Positions 54,720 to 64,000 of a stretch of DNA of 64,000 nt are shown here, one piece after another. Below the pieces are notes generated by a model that worked only from the letters and a program-made list of their open reading frames with translations, ran no database searches and was not told the origin of the DNA. A program made the translations under genes and the position numbers. The DNA is from Ottelia alismoides (Eukaryota > Streptophyta > Magnoliopsida > Alismatales > Hydrocharitaceae), in NCBI GenBank assembly GCA_037367405.1, contig JAZKJV010003358.1, positions 267,689 through 331,688 on the forward strand, given 5' to 3'. Within the stretch, counting starts at the first letter, position 1. Each line of letters begins with the position of its first letter.

Positions 54720-55874
54720 TCACCCCAGAACGAGCGTGGAGCATGACTCTGAATAAGAAGGGTTTCTAGTAATATTCAATAGATACCGATGTTTCCGCTC
54801 TGCAACACCATTTTGTTGTGACGTGTAGGCACATGAAGTTTGATGAATTATGCCACGAGAGGAAAAGAACAAGGACAAAGTTCTAGTGCAAAACTCCAAT
54901 GCATTGTCAGAACGCTCAATTTTCACAGAAGAAGAGAAAACATTTTTAACTTCATTGATAAACATTTGAATCACATCTCCTGCTTCAGATTTTATTCTTC
55001 AACAAAAACACCAAGACAAGAGAGAAAAATCATCTACTGCAACCAGATAGAATATGTGTCCCTGGTGGTCAGGAACACGACTTGGACCCCAAATATCAAT
55101 ATGGACTAACTCGAACAAGGAGCCACTGCTCCGACTCTGACGACTCGGGAAAGTTAGACGATGATGCTTTCCCAACTGACACATTTCACATTGGAAGGAC
55201 GACTTCGGAGAAATCTGGGGCAAAATACGACTCATCTTCTGAATAAGGAGGTGACCAAACCGGAGATGCCAGATATATGGAGAGTCTGATCCTCTAGAGT
55301 GGAGAGATGCACCGAGAGATGCACCGACATAAGGAGTATGGATCAGACGATAGAGACCATTCTGCTCACGGCCATAGCCAATCACGTTGCCCGAGGGCAT
55401 GTCCTGAAAAACAAGAGATGATGAGTCAAAATAGCTCGACAGTTTAAATCCTTTGTAATCTGGCTAATGGACAACAAATTCATAGAAAAATCAGGGGCAT
55501 ATAACACATTCTGCAATCTCAAGGAAGGTGTTAAATTAATCTCCCCCTGTCCTGTGATCGGGGGATGTGTCCCATGGCTATCACCACAGTTCGACCTGAA
55601 GAAACAGGTCTACATGAAGTGAACTGTTCCTTCTCCCACAGAGGTGATGTGTCGCTCCAGATTCCATAATCCAGTTCGTAATCATAGATCCACCACAAGA
55701 TGTGGGAACATGAGAGCTACCTGACGTACTGGCACTGGCAGGTGAACTGGCAGAGGCAGAGACGGCTACATCTGACTGACCTTCAGGAGTTGTATCAGGA
55801 GGCATAATATTCCTCAGTCTGGGCAACCAGATCATTAAATCGTTGGTCCAATGAGGAAGGTGCAGGAGACTCAA
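54720..55874 (-). pseudogene. pol: Copia-5 protease and integrase remnant
   Basis: The protease motif reads MESGATHH at 55667-55644, Glu for the catalytic Asp (codon 55662-55664). The integrase finger is complete (HLRFGH, then CEMCQLGKHH). The core keeps IDIWGP and ERSDNALEF, and GVAERKH. It is split between frames 55400-54999 and 54974-54720. The C-terminal domain continues at 54718-54527 and the Pro-rich linker at 54439-53951. Confidence 0.87.
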
Positions 55875-56618
55875 CTTGCTCAGCTACCCGAGCTGATGCA
55901 GGAAAGCCATGTTTTGAGTAGCATGTGTCTTCGGAATGACCAGGTCGACGACAATAACTGCATGGTTGACGAATCCGACCCCCACGACCTTGGGGGCCAC
56001 GGCCACGAAAGGTAGAGGAGCCACCTCTACCTCTGGAGGTTGTCATCGCTGAAGGTGTTTGGTTGGCAGTCGAGCTAGGGACAGTGATTCGTCTCAGTCG
56101 GCGAAAAGCTTCCTCCATTGGAGGAATAGTAGCGTCAGCTAGAATCCGAGACCGGGCAACATCGTACTCTGGATCAAGGGCAGCCAGGAAATACACCTAC
56201 TATGGTAGCGTTCCTGTACGTCTTCTGTTGTTCTGGAGTGGCTGTCAATGGCATGAAGCTATGGAGCTTCTCAAACATCCCTCGTAGGGATATGTACAAT
56301 GAGTGAAGAGGGCGCCCATTCTGCTTGATTTAAAAATATCATGCTGCAGCTGAAGTATCTTGGTCTCGTTTTGCGCCTGTGAAAATGTCGCCGCTAGAAT
56401 GTCCTACATGGCCTTGGCCGTGGGCTGATGTAGTACATCGTTGGCGATTTCTATCGTCAACGTCCCAGATAGCCAAACTTTGGCATACGCATCATCTGCC
56501 TCCCACGAGGCATGCACCCAGTCTTCTCCACTAGCTCCTCTTCGGTAAGAATATGTTCTTACCATTCGACTTCATCAGGCTCATGAACTGCATGGCCCAG
56601 AGCTCATAATTTGTTCCC
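55795..56618 (-). pseudogene. gag: Copia-5 gag remnant, 5' end removed
   Basis: The frame 56196-55795 has the central gag (DPEYDVARSRILADATIPPMEEAFRRL), a Gly/Arg-rich stretch and an intact CCHC knuckle (CSYC...GHSEDTC). Upstream pieces reach NYELWAMQFMSLMKSN near 56610-56560 in other frames, where copia-6 interrupts. Confidence 0.85.
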
Positions 56619-59096
56619 TGTTGGACATGTGAGCCCACGGCGAGCCATTATGCAATAAATGTTATTGCACATATCATTCCCTGATCTGAAATGAAGAATA
56701 AATAATTTGCATAATAGGTCCCTCTGTACAATTAGGGTTATGTACCATGGCTGTCTTAATGATCAAACAGCTGTTGATTCAATAATTGAATCATAGAGGC
56801 TGGTGCTTGGATGAATATCTAAAGAGTTAGATTGAGGACTCATCAAGCACCGTCAAATGATTGTTAAGATGTGATCTCCAGCCTGAGTAGGAGATGGCAA
56901 TCCTTTCTCACATAGGCTGATATCTGACCGACCTCTTGATGCAGGTCCTCTGCATATGGAATAGAGATTCGGAGGTGTCAGATTAGTTAGGTCAAAGAGT
57001 TGACTTAACGAGATCGAGATAACCAAAGTCCTATGTTGAATGCTGTCACAGCATAGGCACGCATCCTCTGACCGGAGACAGATGTATTGCTATATGTCTG
57101 AGTATGTACATTTGGCAGACCAATAGGTTGATGACCTAACCAAGGTCTATACACCGGCGAGCTGGTGTGCATATAAGGGCATATGAGTAATACGATCTCT
57201 CAAAGGATCATACAGGTTCACTACTGAACCGGAAGACATGAGCTCACTCATGAGATATTGGGAAGAATCAAATTCCGTGCACGGTCGTCTCGCTTTGGAA
57301 GCTTGACTGAATTTGTAGGTTTGATATATACTTTTGGAAAGTATATGATCAAGACCTAGGTATGATATATGCTTTTGGAAAGTATATGATCGATACCAAA
57401 TCCCAATGATCAAATGAGAAACTTAGTGATCAAACCCTGAAGAAGACAGTGTAAAATAGATCTTGATCTTCGGGTTGACCATGGGTCTTCCAGTATGCAG
57501 GATGTACAGGTATTGGGAATACCTGAAGGGTGATGTGATCATAAACGATTGTATATCCATGACGCTTCCATTCCGAGGGAGTGATGAAACAGGTCTGGAT
57601 TTTAGTGACTCCTTTCAGTAGAGAAGCAATCGATCTTAGTCCAAGTGTTGGACATTGGTCTGAATGAGATTCAGATCCAATGAGAAGATTGGATTTGCGG
57701 TCTTGATTTAATCAAGCATCTGTGGGAGGTCCGTAAGATCTGGATTTGAGATGAGATCTCAACATCCAAGTCACTATACGTGGAATAATACAATCGCCCT
57801 GTCCTTATCTCCAAGTATCTGCGGAGAAAGCACATTATTCTTGAAAGGGTTCAAGAATAATTCTTTTGATGAAATATCCAAGCAAGGACTTGATGATTAA
57901 ATAAGATTTTAATTATCAAGCTTGAATATGAATATGATTCATATTGTGAAAATGATTATCTAAGATAATTAAATGAGATTTAATTATCAAGGATTAAGAG
58001 AATGTGGATAACACTATCCATGATATATGTGTGTTATAAATATGATTTATAATATACATATGTATGAGAGAGAATTTATGTAAATAGCATTTGTTAATTA
58101 ATAATGTGGATTGGATTCACATTTGTTAATTAATTGGAAATGCAATTTACTAACTAGTTTGGGTTGTGAATATGATTCACACAATATTCAATGGCATGAT
58201 TGAAATATTCACAAATTAATTTGGAATTATTTTGGTGAATATTTATTGTAATTAATTAAGGAATAATAAGATAAATAAAATGGAGCAAATAACCACCTCT
58301 AGAGGTGGTGCCACCCATGATGGTTCATGGGTGACACCCCCCCTTTTTAGGAGGTTGGTTAGCTCCATATGATTTATCATATTATCTCTTAGTTAAATTG
58401 ATGTTGTTGCTTTTTTAATCAACAACAAATCATAGCCATTGATTTATCATGGACCAAGGCATATCCCCTTGGATCCATGTGTCCCATGGATTGAGATCCA
58501 TTGGATCCTAAACTAGTATATAAGGAGGGCTAGGGTAGCCTCTCCATGGTACATCATTAAGAGTTGTACAAGGTGACAACTCTCTCTCTCTTTCTCATTC
58601 TCGCCCTCTCTCTCTCTTTCTCTCTCCATTAAGTGGTCGTCCACTTTGTGTTGAGAAAGGAGAGACTTTTGGCTTCTTCTTCGACGACTCGTGGATCTCC
58701 CATCTTCTTTGGGAGTTTCTTACTCTACAGGAAGACGACGGATTTCGTTTGCCGAAATCGGGGGAGCCATCGCTTGGATCTTCATCGAGGATTGCGGGAA
58801 GGAACGTGACTCATCATCACGCCCGCAAGTGCGTTCTTCGTGGATCGGACTTAAGATAGGAGGATCTCTACTTTGGGATCTCGCGATCACAACCACGCTT
58901 CAAGAGGTATTCCTTGTACTTTGTGGTTTGATGAAACGATCCGAGAAGTGTTCTCGTGATCATGTGGTTTCATCTTTAAAGTTAAAAAATTTTAATTTCC
59001 GCTGCATCTAGCATCTAGTACGACTAGTTGCTCCGATTGCATACGATGCGATCGACACGCTTCCGTGATGCGCTTGAGGATTCTCAATATCCTTCA
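56619..59096 (+). repeat. Copia-6 5' LTR, 2478 bp
   Basis: It begins TGTTGGACATG and ends ATATCCTTCA two bases before the primer site. It contains a 41-bp tandem pair at 57323-57404, palindromes at 58292-58333, a TATA box at 58517, and a CT-repeat tract at 58580-58630 in the presumed transcribed leader. No second copy is in the window, so the left end rests on the break in copia-5 gag. Confidence 0.82.
58517..58525 (+). promoter_or_regulatory. Copia-6 LTR TATA box
   Basis: TATATAAGG follows the palindrome-rich U3 and precedes a CT-rich tract by about 60 bp, the usual layout of a plant LTR promoter. Confidence 0.65.
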
Positions 59097-59098
59097 AG

Positions 59099-59111
59099 TG
59101 GTATCAGAGCC
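59099..59111 (+). other. Copia-6 primer binding site
   Basis: TGGTATCAGAGCC, complementary to initiator tRNA-Met, two bases after the LTR. Confidence 0.92.
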
Positions 59112-62100
59112 ATAGGTCGAATAAGGTTTTGGATATGATCCATAGACCTTAGACGATTTGGTTCTTGAAAGGGTTGCGAAATTTTTACTGCATTTCAATT
59201 TTCGCACCTCTGTAAAATTGAATTTTTCGGCTCTGTTTAAAATGTTTAAACACGAAATTTTCAATTGGATTTTGTTCCCCATTAAACAAGGAAACCATAG
59301 GACTTGAGTTTACTAAATTTGGACTTCATTTGCTCAAGATATGGCTTTTTGAATATGACTATATTCACTGTTGCGGGAACTGCGGATTTGAACGTAATTA
59401 ATGAGATGATTACGGTTTTAATCCGCCTTGAAATGCGTGAATTATCACTTGGGTTCTTTAATAAATCAAATAGGCAATCTTTGGAAACTGAGTTTGCATT
59501 TTTTGGATTTATATTGATCAAGATAAGTTAATTTTAGTGATTGGGGGTCACTGCTGGAAATTAACATTCTTTGATCTTGAACCTTGTGATATGTCATTCA
59601 ATTATCATGATGAAAATTAATTGTTAATTTTCTGGAATAATTAGTGATAAATATTTGTGAAATATTTAAAGAAATAATTATTTCATTGAATGACACTTGC
59701 CTAAACTACAATGATGAGATATTAGATCTTGATCATTGTTTCATCAACAAACATTGCTTTCATGAAAATCATAGTTTATCCTACAATACTTGTAGGACAA
59801 CTTTTACATGAAAAACCCTCTTGCTTGAGTAGGATTGGGGATTTGTCTAGCAAATCTCCTTATAATATAATCAAAAATGTTTTGATGTATATTATATGAT
59901 ATAATTTCGGTTGAAAAACCGATGAACATCTCAAAGTACATGATGGTCTATCTGGTATTATCCTTTCCCGAGGCGGATGTGGTGCCTAGTCGGAGAGCAT
60001 TGGGGTCGCGGGTTGCAACGTATGTGGTCCGTCCCACTCTCGTCGGTACTGGCCATGACAGCGGGTAGGGACTGTATAATACCGGAGACAGACAATATGT
60101 ATTTTTCTAATTATTAAAATTCGAATAATACGTATTTTGAGAATATACCTACTATTCAAGTAAAAGACATGTTTGTTGATGATTGGATTAATGATTAATT
60201 TAATGTGATTAAATTAATTATATCCAATAAACACTCTATTTTGAATAGATGTGTATTTCCCTTGGAAGAATTAATTATGTGAATGTGATTCACGATAATT
60301 AATTATAAAATTTGAATATGAGGTGGAGGATCACATAAGTGACATCCATGGTCTCCCGTCAAGGCAAAGGATTTCGTCGCCAGTTGTTGTGTATGGGAGA
60401 CGCCTGTCCGAAGTGACAGATCCTGTGCATGATTTAATTGGATCGGGTTCTTTGCTTCTCGAAAGAGTAAGGCCGTATACGTAGTGACCCCAATATCGGG
60501 TCCTCATATTATTGGGGCGATATTGGATTGCGTATAGCGAGTATTAAGCCTGTTGACGGTTGGTTCAATTAATGACGGGTCAACATCATCTTAGGGGTGG
60601 TGGGCCCGGGTGTTAAAGACCGAATTGGGAGATGCAAGTTGGACTTGCAAGGCGGAATGTGTTCCCGCTTCTTTTTATCCGAGTTGTAGGTTCTCATATT
60701 ATTGGGATGCAACGAAGATAGGAAAGGAGATCCCAGATCTTGCTAGAGATATAATGGTAAGAATATCTCTTACATTGAAAGTGATTAAGGGAATGAACTT
60801 TCAGTGTTGACAAGGCAAGACAACTTTGATATAAAATTCCTAAATCAAAGTAAAATATGTATATATATATATATACACTTATGCAAATTTCTTATTTCAG
60901 ATAATCCTTCATTAAACCCACTCAATGTTATACTCAATGATAACCAGTAAAAATATCTTGGATTGGACTCATGATCCAGATATTGTACTTGCAATTGGAC
61001 ACATAATGTATGTGGTTGCAGTGTGCAAGTCTCCTCAACATAATGAGGAAGGGCAATTAAATAAGACAATAAGACATCACCTTAGGGTTTGTATGTCTCT
61101 ATAGTCTTGATCTTTCATCGAGTGTACTTTGGAAGTGACATGTCGATGGTGATCATAATTGTCGAATAATCCTTATAAAATAAAAGAAGATATTTTGGCA
61201 TACATATGTGCTCTAGACATTTAAACATGAATGACATGGTTCTCTGCATTATGCAGAATGGTGGCTCGAAAGAGATGATGTATTCAAAATGTTTGAATAC
61301 CTACCTGAACCTAAGTCTCCAAGAGTTAAGATGAATGTAGATATGATGAGTGTCATCATTCTACTATCTATACTCAAGTCATTCATGAAGCTTTATGATA
61401 TTCATATTGTATGAATTTAATGAAGCATGTATAAATGTTGAAATGCTCTTACATTAAATTCTTTTGAATTTAACATAAGAGATCCTTAGTCTTAAGCAAT
61501 GGTTGTTTATAGATTAAGAGAGTGCAGTGGAAGCATGGGTCGGACCCAAGTAAGAAGGAAAGTCAAAGAGTTGACCTACTTCTGTGACTTCCATATGACA
61601 TCCAAAGAGTTGGATGAATGCCAATACTGCAATAAGTTGATGTGTTGATAGTATGACTATCAAGTCTGTCTAAATTCCTTAGTGAAGGACTCAGATAGAG
61701 CATCAGAATAATCTACATAAATCATTGACTCTGACTTTCTTATTTCATAAGATAAAGTCTGACAATTGTATCCCAATCTTCTAATGACAATTGCAATTGT
61801 TGCATATACATATTAGAAGATTAGAAATTTGATCTTAAGGTTTAGTAGTCATCTACATGGATATTGCTGTAATTGTTGCAGCAGTCTCTGTTGGATAGAT
61901 GGACTTCATATTCTCAGTGGGAGAGCCCTTAGTCTTAGAGAATGTCTCTATGACCTAGATATTAGAATACCCCATTGTTTGTTTCTAAATGTTGGAAATA
62001 AACATGAATTCTGAGATAGAACTATCATAAAAGGTTATGATGGATATATTTCAGATAGTAATCTAACATCTAGTGGACTCCACAAAATTAGAAAATTAAT

Positions 62101-62190
62101 GAATGGTTCATTAAGATTTCTAATACTGAAAATCAAACCTTATAAGATCAATAGGAGGATGAAGATCATTTGACAATGATCTGGCATCAA
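59112..62190 (+). other. Copia-6 leader, gag and protease region, unreadable
   Basis: No gag or protease motif could be placed with confidence. A G/C-rich part at 59930-60620 contrasts with its A/T-rich surroundings. A motif TYCTCATATTATTGGG recurs at 60501 and 60691. A short TA microsatellite lies near 60860. The frame at 61829-62014 is not recognised. Confidence 0.4.
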
Positions 62191-62198
62191 GCCTTGGA

Positions 62199-62393
62199 CA
62201 TTTGTCTGTTGATTTGATCAATAGACTAGTAAGATATGAAACTTTAGAATGTCTAAAATTTCAAATCTTACATACTTGTGAATATTGTATTCAAAGTAAA
62301 ATGTCCAATACACCCTTCTCTGGGAATGGTGTTAGATGTCGAGGTATTCAGGATCTCATACATATTGATGTATGTGGATCATCTATATCATAG
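62199..62393 (+). pseudogene. pol: Copia-6 integrase N-terminal fragment
   Basis: Zinc-finger end CEYCIQSKMSNTPFSGNG and the first core motif LIHIDVCG, the Asp being the first of the catalytic triad. The remainder of the core (62400-63100) is too degraded to read. Confidence 0.8.
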
Positions 62394-63114
62394 TGAACAT
62401 TATGGATATGTGATATCTATTGATGATTACGTATGATATGAGATTTCTTCTCTTCACCTGAGAAACCTTTGAAATGTTCAAAGATTTCACAATTTTGGTT
62501 TAGAACCAAAGTTTGGAGAAAGATGAAATGAATTTGATCTAACCTAGGTAGCTTGTACCTATTAGATAAAATTCAAAGAATACCTTATGGAGATATAAAT
62601 ATCATTTCTATCTCACTCCTCCTGATAAACCTGAACTCAGTAGAGTTATAGGGAGATACAATTGGATCATGTGTGACATGATTTGATCAATGATGAATTT
62701 TTAGCATAATTATCCTCTTAGTTTCCTGGTATATGTGTAGTAGAGACTACAATATATATCCTTAATAAGGTTCCATGGATGTAAGCTGGAATCTAGCACT
62801 TGAGAGTGCTACTTCATTAGGAAAATAAAGGATGGTATTGGATACCTACTTTATGACCTTGAGATTCTTAAAAGATATCATTTCTGAGAATGTGATTCTT
62901 AGTAGATTGAGACTCTCTTGAGAATCAAGATGAAAATGAAGTAAAGGAACTCATTTAATCTTGAGAAGATAATGAGGCTCCTGAAATAGGAAACTAAAAG
63001 GACAATTAAAGATGAAACATTAATACCTCTTCAAATGAGTTTGAAGATGTATTCCATGTGTCAGTTAAGTCTGACAATGATCGGATTTCATGTGATGAAG
63101 CTCCTAAGGATCAT

Positions 63115-63960
63115 GACATGGAATGATGGATATTAGCAATAAAGTCTAAAGTAGACTTCATCTACAAGTGTTGTATATGGACCCTCGAGGATCCACCTAT
63201 AAGGGTTTGACCCATTAAGGTGTAAATGGATCTTCAAGAGAAAGAGGGAACCTGATGAGAAGGTAGAGACTTTCAAAGCACGGTTTGTAGCCATTAACTA
63301 CACACCGGAAGAGAAGACATTGCTGGCAATGAGACTTGCTCTTCGGTGACCATGCTTAAACTCATCAGAATATTGCTAACCTTAGCTACACAACTTGACT
63401 ATTGCATCTTCAGGATGTAATTCAAGATTGCATTCCTCTAAGAATACCTCTCTGAGGATATTCACATGAAGTAGCCCCAGGGCTTCATGGTTGAGGAAAG
63501 TAAGGTGTGAAAGCTAAAGAAATCCGTCTGTGGACTCAAATAAGCTTCTTGAAGTTGGAACATAAGATTTGATGAAATTATAAATGTTATGATTTCAAAT
63601 AGAATCTTGATGTACCATGTGAAGCTTAGTGGGAGTGCCATTGTGTTCATCGTGCTAAATGTAGATAATATCCTAATCATTTGAAATAATATAAGGATGA
63701 TAATAAGTGTTTTATAGACTGGCTATTCCATACCTTGAGATATGTTCTCAAGAATACCTCTTAGATCTTAGTTCTGAAGTTGTTCAGAAGCAAAGAAAAG
63801 AGGGTATTGGGATTGTCACATTTGTAGTACACCTTGGACATATTCCATTCCTGGAAATTCTAAGAAAGGCTTCCTTCCTTGAGATTTGGTACTGACCTAT
63901 CTAAAGGAATAGCACCTCAAAGAGTTGAGGAAGTGAATGCTAGAACTGCTTGCACTTGTG
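63115..63960 (+). pseudogene. pol: Copia-6 reverse transcriptase fragment
   Basis: Pieces in several frames: WTLEDPP near 63180, EDIHMK and PQGFMVEESKV (63450-63510), KLKKSVCGLK, LSGSAIVFIVLNVDNILII (63630-63680), where the catalytic YVDD reads NVDN, and NSKKGFLP near 63860. Stops are frequent. The RNase H lies beyond the window. Confidence 0.8.
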
Positions 63961-64000
63961 CATCAGTTACGAGAAGCTTAGTGTATGCTAGATGTGTACA

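Larger units (their letters stand above)
52306..56618 (-). mobile_element. Copia-5, minus strand, cut in gag by copia-6
   Basis: The 3' LTR is at 52457-52306 (152 bp), with a pyrimidine-complement polypurine tract at 52458-52469. The coding region runs up to 56618, where the gag reading ends abruptly at NYELW and copia-6 begins with TGTTGGACATG. The start of gag, primer site and 5' LTR are expected past the right edge of the window. It is the same family as copia-1, -2 and -3, and is inserted in the plus-strand LINE. Confidence 0.88.
56619..64000 (+). mobile_element. Copia-6, long-LTR Ty1/copia, runs off the window
   Basis: A 2.48-kb 5' LTR, a tRNA-Met primer site and about 4.9 kb of heavily decayed internal region. 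Motifs such as CEYCIQSKMSNTPF, LIHIDVCG and NSKKGFLP match Tork/Angela-type copia, a group with long LTRs. The 3' LTR lies outside the window, so its age cannot be estimated. It is inserted in the gag of copia-5. Confidence 0.85.

Overview
The window is nuclear DNA of a flowering plant with a large, repeat-rich genome. A monocot is my guess from the retrotransposon types; nothing here proves it. Almost everything is transposable element: Ty1/copia and Ty3/gypsy LTR retrotransposons primed by initiator tRNA-Met, L1-type LINEs, and hAT DNA transposons with MITE derivatives. No rRNA, tRNA, CRISPR or bacterial-type gene was found. Nearly every long reading frame is a broken piece of a retroelement polyprotein.

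Left block, 1-23975: a nest inside one old minus-strand copia (copia-2), whose pieces lie at 13663-16910, 18059-18214 and 23280-23975. Its 3' LTR is cut at 13662/13663 by the end of a plus-oriented gypsy LTR (outer LTR, in pieces at about 949-3217 and 12331-13662). A minus-oriented gypsy solo LTR (3218-12330, 5-bp target duplication CCCTC) sits inside that LTR. A copia (copia-1, 4718-9706, duplication GAAAC, LTRs 147/148 identical) sits inside the solo LTR. Copia-2 was also hit by a 5'-truncated LINE (16911-18047) and by copia-3 (18215-23279).

Middle block, 23976-25790: the only stretch that does not look mobile. It holds two phase-compatible exon-like segments (24120-24296 and 25370-25471) with good splice sites, probably the 3' end of a host gene whose upstream part is pushed out of the window by the nest.

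Central block, 25791-45300: a minus-strand LINE (25791-29737); a minus-strand gypsy chromovirus of Tekay/Del type with a 4-kb 3' LTR (29738-33783), decayed gag-pol (to about 39530), an intron-like 83-bp segment in integrase and a hAT MITE in RNase H; then two decayed hAT transposons (about 39536-43459 and 43460-45300), the first broken by a copia 5'-LTR fragment.

Right block, 45370-64000: a second nest. A plus-strand LINE is interrupted by copia-4 (46501-50602), a hAT MITE (51316-51714) and copia-5 (52306-56618). Copia-5 is itself cut by copia-6 (56619 to window end), which has a 2.48-kb LTR.

As a whole, the window records successive insertions whose order can be read from target-site duplications and breakpoints. 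No element seems able to move by its own proteins: active-site substitutions, frameshifts or stops are visible in the protein-coding regions of every LTR element.
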